Origin: Deinococcales bacterium
GTDB taxonomy: Bacteria; Deinococcota; Deinococci; Deinococcales; JAAFIG01
Direction of reading: 5' to 3'
Length of the DNA stretch: 64,000 nucleotides
Assembly: GCA_013298595.1 (NCBI GenBank)
Contig: JAAFIG010000001.1
Coordinates: forward strand, 128,214 to 192,213
This document shows, piece by piece, positions 1 through 7,561 of this stretch. Each line of letters begins with the position of its first letter. Position 1 is the first letter of the stretch. The position numbers and the translations under genes are program-made. The notes under the pieces were generated by a model. It was not told the origin of the DNA, searched no databases, and worked only from the letters and a program-made list of their open reading frames with translations.

Positions 1-252
1 GAGAGTGGTTTTGAAAGCGGTTGGATTATTTGCCCAAATTCGCCTCAACAAATTCCGCTCGAGACAGGACAAACTTTTAGTTTACTTGCCCTCGAGTCTT
101 GTCAAGGTATCAATTTAATCAATGCTAAATGGAATCTCGAGCACGCCGATTTACTGTTTGGCTCGAGTCTTGGTATTTCCAACATTGCACTTGGTGCCAT
201 CACCATCCAACTCGAGCAAGGTTGTGCTTTGTTGATTGGGCAAAATCAGTAG
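1..252 (+). CDS. C-terminal part of an unrecognised protein (83 residues)
   Basis: The first frame is open from base 1 to a TAG at 250-252, so this is the 3' end of a gene that starts outside the window. The visible 83 residues contain three Cys and several Leu-Glu pairs written as CTCGAG. There is no transmembrane segment or motif that I recognise. The frequent iterated palindrome and sensible codon use suggest real coding sequence. The function cannot be named from this fragment. Confidence 0.6.
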   Translation, partial: ESGFESGWIICPNSPQQIPLETGQTFSLLALESCQGINLINAKWNLEHADLLFGSSLGISNIALGAITIQLEQGCALLIGQNQ

Positions 253-436
253 ATTTACCAGCGCTTCTTTAAGATTTGATAAACGGATTACTCGAGGTAT
301 TTTCACAAACTCACCTCGAGAATAAATCTTTACAGAACGTATTTATTCTTATTTTAACGTTCGTTTAACCTTTTAACTTTAAGCTTCCGCCATCACCAAG
401 ATGTGACGATGTTGAAAAACATCAAAAGGAGCATTT

Positions 437-1591
437 ATGAAACAGCTTTTGAAAGCGATACTCGGACTGGTCGCCATTGCCACCTGCTCAGCTTGTAACA
501 CCACACCAACCAATGCAAATTTACCAAACGTGCGATTAGTCGGTGTTGCCAGCAATGTCACACCACAAGGTTTCACTGTGGTTGGCACCAAAGTGATTAG
601 TAGTAAAACCAATGTTGGCGCAATGAGCATCGCTAATGGCAGCGTTGTCGATGTGCGCGGCAAACATAAATCCGATGGCAGTGTCGAAGCGAACGAAATT
701 ATCGAAGATACCGAAATCAAAGGCAGCATCTCGAGCATAGACATTACTACTTCCATCATTGTTGTGCTTGGTCAAACTATCCAAGCCGATCTCAACACCG
801 TTTACGAAGGCTCGGATTCCAGCAGCCTCAGCTTAGCGACCTTAAAAATCGGCGATTACATCGAAGTGTCTGGTTTACGCCAAGCTGATGGTTCGTTACT
901 CGCCAGCCGCATCGAACTCGAGAAAGGCGAAAAACCCAGTGGTATGGAAGTCAAAGGTGTTGTTACTAATTTAGACACCACCGCGAAAACCTTTATGCTT
1001 GGCATGCAAGTCGTGGATTACAGCGGCTTAACCAATGTAACACTCACCAATGGTCAGCGAGTTGCAGTCAAAGGCACTTTGAATTCTAGCAGTGTTTTAA
1101 TTGCCAATCGCATTGTTAGCAAAAACGAAAATGATCCCGAAAAACCACGCAGCGGCGACATTGAACTCGAAGGTACAGCTGGAAATGTAGACACAACCGC
1201 AAAAACCTTAGTTGTTCACGGATTCCAAGTGGATTATTCCAATGCGATCCTCGAAGGTACACCAGTCAATGGTTCTCGAGTTGAAGTTGAAGGCACAATC
1301 CAAGCTGATGGTTCAGTCAAAGCCAGCAAAATCGAATTCAAAGGTAAAAGATCAGAAGTCAACGATGCTGACGGCAAAGTCGAAGGTAAAATTAGTGCCA
1401 TCGATGCAACTACCAAAACCATCACCGTCGCAGGTATTATTTACAGCACCGATGCCAACACAAAAGTCGAACGCGGCGAAATTCACATTGCATTTACCGA
1501 CTTACAAATCAACGATAATGTCGAAGTGCGCTTTGTTACCACCAGCAAATTAGCCCGTAAAATCGAAATCGAACTACCAGAAAGCAAGTAA
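437..1591 (+). CDS. DUF5666-repeat lipoprotein
   Basis: A 384-residue exported protein. A strong ribosome binding site (AAAGGAG) precedes the ATG. The N-terminus is a lipoprotein signal ending in a Cys at about residue 20 (ATCSAC). The rest consists of about five copies of a 60-70 residue unit with the pattern 'G-x-I/V-x-x-hD-x-x-T/x-x-h-x-V ... G-x-x-V-x-V-x-G ... DGSVxAxxI', typical of DUF5666 (small beta-barrel, OB-like) domains. The repeats start near residues 35, 95, 170, 245 and 315. It is probably a surface-anchored lipoprotein of unknown role. A hairpin terminator follows. Confidence 0.8.
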   Translation: MKQLLKAILGLVAIATCSACNTTPTNANLPNVRLVGVASNVTPQGFTVVGTKVISSKTNVGAMSIANGSVVDVRGKHKSDGSVEANEIIEDTEIKGSISSIDITTSIIVVLGQTIQADLNTVYEGSDSSSLSLATLKIGDYIEVSGLRQADGSLLASRIELEKGEKPSGMEVKGVVTNLDTTAKTFMLGMQVVDYSGLTNVTLTNGQRVAVKGTLNSSSVLIANRIVSKNENDPEKPRSGDIELEGTAGNVDTTAKTLVVHGFQVDYSNAILEGTPVNGSRVEVEGTIQADGSVKASKIEFKGKRSEVNDADGKVEGKISAIDATTKTITVAGIIYSTDANTKVERGEIHIAFTDLQINDNVEVRFVTTSKLARKIEIELPESK

Positions 1592-1608
1592 ACAACCCAA
1601 ACAACCTC

Positions 1609-1637
1609 GAGGGAATGCCAACCAGCATTCCCTCTTT
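1609..1637 (+). terminator. Terminator after the DUF5666 lipoprotein
   Basis: A perfect 10-bp inverted repeat (GAGGGAATGC / GCATTCCCTC) with a 6-nt loop, followed by TTT, 17 bp after the stop codon. CTCGAG copies flank the stem on both sides. Confidence 0.7.
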
Positions 1638-1696
1638 GCACTCGAGAAAGTGCTGTAATACCGTTTTGGACGGAGTTTCTTACGCTCTCTAGAGCG

Positions 1697-1730
1697 GTTT
1701 TAATATGAGGCGTACGCCTCATATTAAAAC
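1697..1730. repeat. Perfect 34-bp palindrome before the 1757 gene
   Basis: The two arms of 17 nt match exactly around a central GCGTACGC; the core is GAGGC-GTA-CGCCTC flanked by AT-rich arms. It lies 26 bp before the start of the next gene. Weakly inverted ends (ATACC near 1659 and GGTAT near 1736) suggest a small MITE-like unit. The GAGGC/GCCTC core resembles the short palindromes at 33503 and 42321. An operator role is possible but not shown. Confidence 0.6.
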
Positions 1731-1756
1731 AGAATTGGTATAAGCTAAGGACACGT

Positions 1757-2512
1757 ATGAAGGCGAAAATTCTGATCTGCATCATCGTTTTTTTACTCAG
1801 CTCGAGTGCTGTTGCACAACGTTTCTCGGCGAGTATGCAATTCTCGAGCAGCGGCGCTTTTACCAGCGTCGCAGCTTTATCGCAATTTGAAATCAGTTAC
1901 AACCTAATCCCCGAAGTTACCATTGGTACAAAAATCGGATTACAAAACGCGCCCATCGGCTCGGTACTGGTCTTGCAACTCAACCCATACGCTTATTACC
2001 GATTACTGATCGCTTCGAGCGAAACATGGTTTATCACAGGATTTGCTGGACTGAACATCAACTTTAATTACGCCCCACCCAGCACCAGCACAACCCAAAT
2101 CAATGTGGTTGCCCAAGCCCGCAAAGAAGGACAAGGTAGCGGCAAAGAAGAAGACACCATCATCAACCCAATCCCCAACACCAGCGCCTTAGGTTTTCGT
2201 ATCACCACCTTACTTGGCATAGACGGAGCTTGGTTCATAGACGAACAAAACAGCGTATATGCTGGCATCGAAACCGATGTGATAATGCCACCTAACTTCG
2301 CCATTATTATCTACCCCTACCTCGAGTACGATTTACAAGTCTTAGACAACTTAACCATCGCCATAGGTGGCTACTTAAACATCGGCAACCCATTTGCTTA
2401 CAACATTTACGCTTATGGTTTTTACAACCTGACCAGCAGCAGCGCCCTCAGGCTCGAGCTAAACTGGAACGGACAATTTGGTGTTTCACTCAAATGGACA
2501 TTGAAGGGATAA
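1757..2512 (+). CDS. Secreted outer-membrane beta-barrel-like protein
   Basis: A 251-residue protein with a clear Sec signal peptide (hydrophobic stretch at residues 5-20, cleavage near AVAQ). The mature part is rich in alternating aromatic, Gly and hydrophobic residues, with a final strand ending in a Lys-Gly tail, as in small outer-membrane barrels. A polar Gly/Glu/Lys segment near residues 115-135 could be a surface loop. AAGGA lies 8 bp before the ATG. No family name can be given. The protein at 61790 has the same general design. Confidence 0.7.
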   Translation: MKAKILICIIVFLLSSSAVAQRFSASMQFSSSGAFTSVAALSQFEISYNLIPEVTIGTKIGLQNAPIGSVLVLQLNPYAYYRLLIASSETWFITGFAGLNINFNYAPPSTSTTQINVVAQARKEGQGSGKEEDTIINPIPNTSALGFRITTLLGIDGAWFIDEQNSVYAGIETDVIMPPNFAIIIYPYLEYDLQVLDNLTIAIGGYLNIGNPFAYNIYAYGFYNLTSSSALRLELNWNGQFGVSLKWTLKG

Positions 2513-2518
2513 GAACAA

Positions 2519-2541
2519 GCGAACACAAGGTTCGCCCCTAC
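2519..2541. repeat. Short hairpin repeat, copy 1 (GCGAAC/GTTCGC + CCCCTAC)
   Basis: Stem GCGAAC-acaag-GTTCGC followed by CCCTAC. A second copy lies at 2637-2661. Both are preceded by GGATAAGAACA, so the repeated unit is about 35 bp. The stem differs between the copies by compensatory changes. Confidence 0.65.
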
Positions 2542-2636
2542 CCAACAATGTTTTTCGCCACGCAACGATCATCATCACCTAACTCGAACGATTCATTTTT
2601 TTGATTTCTACTTAACGTCAGTTGCGGATAAGAACA

Positions 2637-2661
2637 GGGCGACCACAAGGGTCGCCCCTAC
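2637..2661. repeat. Short hairpin repeat, copy 2 (GGGCGACC/GGGTCGCCC)
   Basis: The same unit as at 2519, with stem GGGCGACC / GGGTCGCCC and the same CCCCTAC tail. The paired substitutions relative to copy 1 keep the stem, which points to selection or spread as a structured repeat. Apart from this, the stretch 2513-2816 holds only the hairpin repeat at 2684-2750 and no gene that I can support. Confidence 0.65.
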
Positions 2662-2683
2662 GAGATAAAATCACGATTTTTAT

Positions 2684-2750
2684 GTAGGGGAGGGTCTTCT
2701 TGCTCGTAAGATAGCACCTGACGGGCTACTCGCGCTTGTACCCTCCCTGC
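2684..2750. repeat. Dispersed 40-bp hairpin repeat nested in an outer stem
   Basis: A copy of the dispersed family TTGCTC-(4-5 nt)-stem-aCC-loop-GG-stem-TCGCGCTT. Here the inner stem is TAGC/GCTA with loop TGAC. An 8-bp outer stem (GGGAGGGT / ACCCTCCC) encloses it. Other copies are at 30624, 31699, 31715, 31780, 31890 and 43152. Confidence 0.75.
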
Positions 2751-2816
2751 TTCAATATATTAGGCGAAATTTTTACTTTCAATTTCGTAAATAACTTTAA
2801 CCGCAACTGCGGTTAC

Positions 2817-3413
2817 TTACTTTACTCGCAATGGGCTGTTGCTGATTTCTCGAGTGGTGCTTTCATCGGCGACAACATCACCGTTGTTTGGATTAACGTA
2901 CAAGTAACTGACCAATTTGCCACTCCAGTAGACTTGTACCTCGAGTCCTCGAGGGCTGGGTAATAAGTACGCTCCAAATTTGAGATCGGTAGCTTCTTTA
3001 CGCAGGTCGGTTAAGTACGTGCCTAGGGCAACTTCGCTGGGTAGGGCGCTGGGGCGGTAGTTGCTGCGCTCGAGAAATGGTACGGGTTTGCCGTTGTTTG
3101 GATCAAGGGTTAGGGCTGCGACGACTTTGCCGTTGATCTCGAGGCTGGCTTTCAGGGCTGTGGGTTTTTCGGCTGTGAGTGCAACCCATGCTGCACCAAC
3201 TTTGAGGTCGCGGCGAATATCGGCGAGGCGACGTGGTACGTCGAGGGTACGTGGGTTCGGTTGCATGAAAAACGAGCTTGGACGACCCGCTGGCGCACTT
3301 GGGGCTGGGGCTTCGTTGTGATGGTTTATGTGTTCACCGGGTTCGGCTCGAGCAGACACTACTGTACTTAACAGCATGGTTGCTGCTAGTAAGGCTCGAG
3401 GGATTCGTTTCAT
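2817..3413 (-). CDS. Secreted PepSY-like protein of a two-component operon
   Basis: A 198-residue exported protein with a signal peptide (residues 1-23, cleavage near ARA). After a low-complexity His/Pro/Ala linker come two similar halves (about residues 60-115 and 125-190). Each ends in a 'V-x-x-L-x-L-DPNNGxxVP'-type motif, as in PepSY folds. Its ATG overlaps the stop of the histidine kinase gene (ATGA), so it is translationally coupled to it. A periplasmic modulator of the kinase is a reasonable inference, because PepSY proteins often sit beside such kinases. The PepSY assignment is by pattern only. Confidence 0.7.
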   Translation of the reverse strand: MKRIPRALLAATMLLSTVVSARAEPGEHINHHNEAPAPSAPAGRPSSFFMQPNPRTLDVPRRLADIRRDLKVGAAWVALTAEKPTALKASLEINGKVVAALTLDPNNGKPVPFLERSNYRPSALPSEVALGTYLTDLRKEATDLKFGAYLLPSPRGLEVQVYWSGKLVSYLYVNPNNGDVVADESTTREISNSPLRVK

Positions 3414-4801
3414 GACTTTACCTGTGTTGGATTGTACTGGGTTTGGGTTAAACGAGGATTGGAACTGGGCAGTTGTACCAAAAAAACCGCTCCTGTTTGG
3501 CTTAGCTCGAGACTGATGGTGCCGTTGTGTGCTCTGGTGGCTTCTTGGGCAATGGCAAGTCCGAGTCCTGTGCCGCTCGAGTGAGTGCCTTTTTGGAAGC
3601 GATCAAACAATTGCTTGTGTTGGGATTCGGGGATGCCTGTGCCATCATCCCAGACGCGGATGGAGATGGTTTCGGCGTTGCGTTCGGCACGAAGACCAAA
3701 TTCTTGTTTGGCAAAACGCAGTGCATTACCGAGTAAATTAGCAAAGATGCGGTTGAGTGCCACGGTATCACCAATGATCTCGAGGTCGGCTGGCAACTCG
3801 AGGTAAAAGGTTTTTTGTTGTTGCTCGGCAGCTCGAGTGTAGGTTTCTATGGTGCTGGAAAGGGCTTGTTGTAAAACCAGTGGCACTGGTTTTTCTAAAC
3901 CCGCCTCGAGTCTGGCTAATGCCAGTAAATCCTCGGTCAGAACACCCAAACTTTTGCAGCGCTCAAGCACTCGCTCAAGCACTTCGCGGTAAGCTGCGGC
4001 TTCTCTGGGGCGACGCAAAGCAACCTCGAGTTCGGTGCGAAGCACAGCAATCGGGGTGCGTAAATCATGGGCTGCATTAGCAGTAAAACGGCGTTGGGCT
4101 TCGACCAAGTGCTCGAGTCGGACAAGCATGGCGTTCAGGTCGCGTTTGAGTGCGCCGATTTCGTCAGGGCGAGCCGCATTCGGAATTCGGGCGGTTAAAT
4201 TTCCACTCGAGACAGCAGCAGCAGTACTGGCAATTTGTCGTAATGGGCGCAGTAACCACGAGGTCAGGACTTGTCCGAGTAGCAACGCAATCAGCGTGGC
4301 AGCCGATGCCCACAGCACAATCGAAGTTCGTAATTGCTCGAGACTGCTGGCACCACTAAGATCATCGGCGGCAACCACCACCACAAAAGCTAATTGGTAA
4401 ACACCACTGCTGGAGAAAATTGGGAAAGCAGCAGCAGCTCGAAAATTGTTTAAACCAGCCACTGTTTCTTGGTTACGCTCGAGGGTTTGCCAAGCAGAAG
4501 TTGGTAACATAAAGTCTTGACTCGAGCCGAGTGTTTCTTGAATGGTTTTATCGGGACGCAATAAAAACGCGCTGACATTACCTAAGCGTTCGGCTAATGG
4601 CGAAGGTGGCGGTTCGCGCAAACTCACTTGTTCGGCTTGTAATGCCAATTGCGCGTATTGCCGAGCCAAGGTTTGTAACTCGAGCCGAAAAGACCGCTCT
4701 AAACTCTGCGCGGTAATGGCATACAACAATGCACCTAAGCCCAGAACTGCCAGCAGCAAAGTCAGGCTAAATCCGAGCAACAAGCGCCAACGTAAACTCA
4801 T
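3410..4801 (-). CDS. Sensor histidine kinase (HAMP, HisKA, HATPase)
   Basis: A 463-residue membrane kinase. Transmembrane segments at about 7-29 and 155-185 enclose an extracytoplasmic sensor region of about 125 residues. A HAMP linker follows (about 186-240), then the H-box (AAHDLRTPIAVLR, His near 246), the N-box (NLLGNALRFA) and G-boxes (DDGTGIP, GTGLGLAIA). Its start overlaps the stop of the response regulator gene by 4 bp, and its stop overlaps the start of the PepSY-like gene by 4 bp. All three form one coupled operon. The signal sensed is unknown. Confidence 0.95.
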   Translation of the reverse strand: MSLRWRLLLGFSLTLLLAVLGLGALLYAITAQSLERSFRLELQTLARQYAQLALQAEQVSLREPPPSPLAERLGNVSAFLLRPDKTIQETLGSSQDFMLPTSAWQTLERNQETVAGLNNFRAAAAFPIFSSSGVYQLAFVVVVAADDLSGASSLEQLRTSIVLWASAATLIALLLGQVLTSWLLRPLRQIASTAAAVSSGNLTARIPNAARPDEIGALKRDLNAMLVRLEHLVEAQRRFTANAAHDLRTPIAVLRTELEVALRRPREAAAYREVLERVLERCKSLGVLTEDLLALARLEAGLEKPVPLVLQQALSSTIETYTRAAEQQQKTFYLELPADLEIIGDTVALNRIFANLLGNALRFAKQEFGLRAERNAETISIRVWDDGTGIPESQHKQLFDRFQKGTHSSGTGLGLAIAQEATRAHNGTISLELSQTGAVFLVQLPSSNPRLTQTQYNPTQVKS

Positions 4802-5466
4802 TTTTCCTCGCGCAGCACATATCCCATGCCTCGAACAGTATGAATTAAAGCTGTGGCAAAAGGTTTATCCACTTTGGCACGCAGATACGAAATAAACACA
4901 TCCACAACATTAGAATCAAAACCACTTTCGTCTGCCCAAATCGCCTCGGCAATCCGTGCTCGAGACAAGACTTCTTCAGGGTGCCGCAATAAAAACTCGA
5001 GCAACGCATACTCTTTTGCCGATAAAGCCAGCACTGTTCCAGCCCGTTCGACTCTTTGCTTAGCGGGGTCTAAACGCAAATCGGCAATTTGTAACTCGGC
5101 GGTACTACCCGCTCGTCTCGAGAGTGCCCGTAAACGCGCCAGCAATTCGCCAAAGTCAAAGGGTTTACATAAGTAATCATCGGCACCCGCGTCTAAACCA
5201 GCAATCCGATCACGCACATCATCTCGAGCTGTTAAAAAAAGTACAGGGCAACGAACCCCTGCCTCGCGGATACGTTTACAAGCCTCAAATCCGCTGCCAT
5301 CGGGTAGCATCACATCAAAAACCATTACATCGTACTCGGTCAGGGTTGCTTGATAAACAGCCTCTTCAGTTAAACCAGATTCGTCCACCACATAATTTTC
5401 TTCACGCAAACCACTTGCCAAAGCGGTTCGTAATTGGACTTCATCCTCGAGTAACAATAATCGCAT
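4798..5466 (-). CDS. OmpR-family response regulator
   Basis: A 222-residue two-component regulator, first gene of the operon with the kinase at 3410. The receiver domain (1-115) has the acidic pocket E7-D8, phospho-acceptor D51 (MVFDVMLPDG) and the conserved Lys in CKPF near 102. The C-terminal winged helix (about 125-220) ends in TVRGMGYVLRE, the usual OmpR wing. The spacer to the divergent enoyl-CoA hydratase gene is only 77 bp and must hold both promoters. An AATAAT box ends 5 nt before this ATG. Confidence 0.95.
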   Translation of the reverse strand: MRLLLLEDEVQLRTALASGLREENYVVDESGLTEEAVYQATLTEYDVMVFDVMLPDGSGFEACKRIREAGVRCPVLFLTARDDVRDRIAGLDAGADDYLCKPFDFGELLARLRALSRRAGSTAELQIADLRLDPAKQRVERAGTVLALSAKEYALLEFLLRHPEEVLSRARIAEAIWADESGFDSNVVDVFISYLRAKVDKPFATALIHTVRGMGYVLREEK

Positions 5467-5543
5467 GACACATTATTCGTAGCACATTTTAAGCATCAAT
5501 AACATATTGAAAAAAAAGTTTTCATAAGCCTTAAACTAAAGGC

Positions 5544-6320
5544 ATGAACCCATTGGTATTACTCGAGATCAAAGATTGTGTTGCCATTGTGACCATGAAC
5601 CGCCCTGAGGTTCGCAATGCCCTCTCCCCTGCCCTGCTCGAGGCATTACGCAACCAACTGGATGGGCTTGAACACAACAGCCAAATTCGTGCCATAGTTT
5701 TAACAGGCGCAGCCCATACTTTCTCGAGTGGGGCTGATTTAGACAACTTAAAAAACTTATTTGATGCCTCGGCAGAAATGCAAAAGCAAGACTCGAGCTT
5801 AATTGCTAACACCTTAAAACGTATTTACTCGTATCCCAAACCAATCATTGCCGCGATTGAAGGTGCAGCCGTGGCAGGTGGCGCGGGAATTGCTACGGCT
5901 TGCGATTTAATCGTGGCTGCCGAAAACAGCAAAATTGGTTACACCGAAGTTAAACTAGGCTTTGTCGCTGCAATAGTCAGTGTCTTTCTGATTCGTGCCA
6001 TTGGCGAAAAACACGCTCGAGAATTACTTTTGACAGGTAAACTCATCACTGCTCTCGAAGCGCAGCGCATCGGTTTAATCAACGAAATCGTACCAACAGG
6101 CACAAGTTTAGAACGCAGCTTAGAACTCGCCAAGCAAATCAGTGCAAACTCGAGCACCGCTTTAACCACCAGCAAAAACCTGATCTCGAGCTTATACAGC
6201 ATGAGTCTCGAAGACGGACTACAACACGCAGCACAAGTCAACGCATGGATTCGTGGCACCAACGATTTACGCGAAGGCGTGACTGCATTCCTCGAGAAAC
6301 GCGCACCAAAATGGCAGTGA
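5544..6320 (+). CDS. Enoyl-CoA hydratase/isomerase family protein
   Basis: A 258-residue crotonase-fold protein. Oxyanion-hole motifs are visible: FSSGADLDNL near residue 60 and AVAGGAGIATACDLIVA near residue 115. The catalytic region 'YTEVKLGF' (about 135) carries one Glu, with Val at the position where many hydratases have the second Glu, so isomerase or hydratase specificity is open. The start is probably leaderless: the -10 box TAAACT (5532-5537) ends 6 nt before the ATG, with TTGAAA near 5507. It stands alone, without other beta-oxidation genes nearby. Confidence 0.88.
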   Translation: MNPLVLLEIKDCVAIVTMNRPEVRNALSPALLEALRNQLDGLEHNSQIRAIVLTGAAHTFSSGADLDNLKNLFDASAEMQKQDSSLIANTLKRIYSYPKPIIAAIEGAAVAGGAGIATACDLIVAAENSKIGYTEVKLGFVAAIVSVFLIRAIGEKHARELLLTGKLITALEAQRIGLINEIVPTGTSLERSLELAKQISANSSTALTTSKNLISSLYSMSLEDGLQHAAQVNAWIRGTNDLREGVTAFLEKRAPKWQ

Positions 6321-6337
6321 AAGAGTATAATCAACCC

Positions 6338-6919
6338 ATGACGCAAGTGCTGCACAAAAACACAGCAGAACCGTTCACACCGCACTTATTTACCATTGCG
6401 GAATTTGAACGCATGTTCTTTGCAGAAGTCTTTGCACCAGAAACTCGAGCTGAATTACTCGAGGGAAAAGTGGTGATACTTACGCCCCAGAACGACCCAC
6501 ACAAATATATTCTCGCCAATTACGTGGATATTCTGCCCGATACTTACGGCAAACGCCTTGTGCAAATGCCACAAATGCCACTGAATGTACACCTCGAGTA
6601 TTACCAACCAGAACCCGATTTAGCCCTGTTAAAACCACCCAAAGAGCAATACAAAAACCGTAAAAACCAAGCTGAAGATGTGCTCTGGCTGATAGAAGTT
6701 TCAGACAGCACCCTCGAAACTGACCGCACCGTTAAACTCCCAATTTATGCTGCTTGTGGCATTCCAGAAGTATGGATTCATGATGTGGTAGCCCAGCAAC
6801 TCGAGGTGTACACCAAGCCAAACCAAGAGTTACGTCGTTACGGGCAGTTACGCACCTACAAGCAAGGCGAGAAAGTTGCGCCACAAGCCTTTGCAGAGGA
6901 ATTGCTCGAGTGGTGGTGA
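6338..6919 (+). CDS. Uma2-family (DUF820) putative endonuclease
   Basis: A 193-residue protein of the Uma2/DUF820 family, which has a PD-(D/E)XK-like fold. Visible motifs are ELLEGKVV (about 40), QPEPDLALL (about 85; catalytic Asp region) and DVLWLIEVSDST (about 110; E-x-S/K). I choose ATG 6338 rather than upstream starts because a perfect TATAAT (6326-6331) ends exactly 6 nt before it. This indicates a leaderless transcript. These genes are abundant in cyanobacteria, Chloroflexota and Deinococcota, often in mobile clusters, and here it opens the segment with xisI and the helicase. Confidence 0.85.
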   Translation: MTQVLHKNTAEPFTPHLFTIAEFERMFFAEVFAPETRAELLEGKVVILTPQNDPHKYILANYVDILPDTYGKRLVQMPQMPLNVHLEYYQPEPDLALLKPPKEQYKNRKNQAEDVLWLIEVSDSTLETDRTVKLPIYAACGIPEVWIHDVVAQQLEVYTKPNQELRRYGQLRTYKQGEKVAPQAFAEELLEWW

Positions 6920-6943
6920 CAATATTCTCGAGGTGATAACAGC

Positions 6944-7302
6944 ATGGCATTAAGTTCTAGTATTCCATTTGACAATCTAAGCGACTTCCAAAAAGCCATT
7001 TGGCAGGTGTTTACCCCATTGAAGAATGGCAAACAAGAGATGTTAAGTACGAATTTGTATTCGATACAGCAAACAACCAATACCAAGTCTATATGCAAGG
7101 TTGGCGCGGCAATCAGCGTTTGTACGGGACACTCATTCATATTGCCATTCGCAATGACTTAATTTGGCTCGAGGAGAACAACACCGAGATTGAAGTGGCA
7201 GTGCAGCTTATGCGTTTTGGTGTTCCGAAAGACAGGATTGTGCTGGGTTTTCATCCGCCGACACATCGGGCAGTGGAAGGTTTTGGGGCAGGAGAAGTAT
7301 AG
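6944..7302 (+). pseudogene. xisI: Frameshifted xisI-like gene
   Basis: From about 7010 to 7302 the frame encodes a nearly complete XisI-type protein: KYEFVFDTANNQYQVYMQGW, then LYGTLIHIAI, IWLEENNTEIEVAVQL and VPKDRIVLGFHPP. This matches the XisI (fdxN element excision controlling factor) pattern. It lacks a proper N-terminus in this frame. The expected N-terminal helix (FDNLSDFQKAIWQV) is instead in another frame starting at ATG 6944. One frameshift near 7000-7010 would join them. The usual partner xisH is not here; Uma2 is upstream. Sequencing error is an alternative. Confidence 0.65.
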
Positions 7303-7510
7303 GATTCTCGAGCAAACGATTGAAGTATTAAGCGATGCAAATTGTGCTTGGTTCTCATTTATTATGGCAACGCAGATAAGTTGGCAAAGATTACAACCTG
7401 TTACAGGTTCGAGAATCCTTCAAGCCGAATCTTGGAGGTTTTATACTTGGCTTGAGACACGTCAACCAATTGAGGAAAAACTGCCAATATACAATTGGGT
7501 GGTAGTTTAG
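7303..7510 (+). other. Possible gene remnant after xisI
   Basis: An open frame runs to TAG at 7508-7510. It has protein-like composition (WQRLQPVTGSRI, FYTWLETRQPIEEKLP) but no credible start or ribosome binding site, and it begins inside xisI in another frame. I do not recognise it. It may be a decayed gene of the acquired segment or chance. Confidence 0.2.
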
Positions 7511-7561
7511 AATTAAATATAATGTAGGCTCCTTGAAACTCTGATACGCTAAATTTAACTT

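Noticed and set aside
2736-2963. 75-residue plus-strand ORF
   Set aside because: It overlaps the well-supported PepSY-like gene on the other strand and lies partly in repeats.
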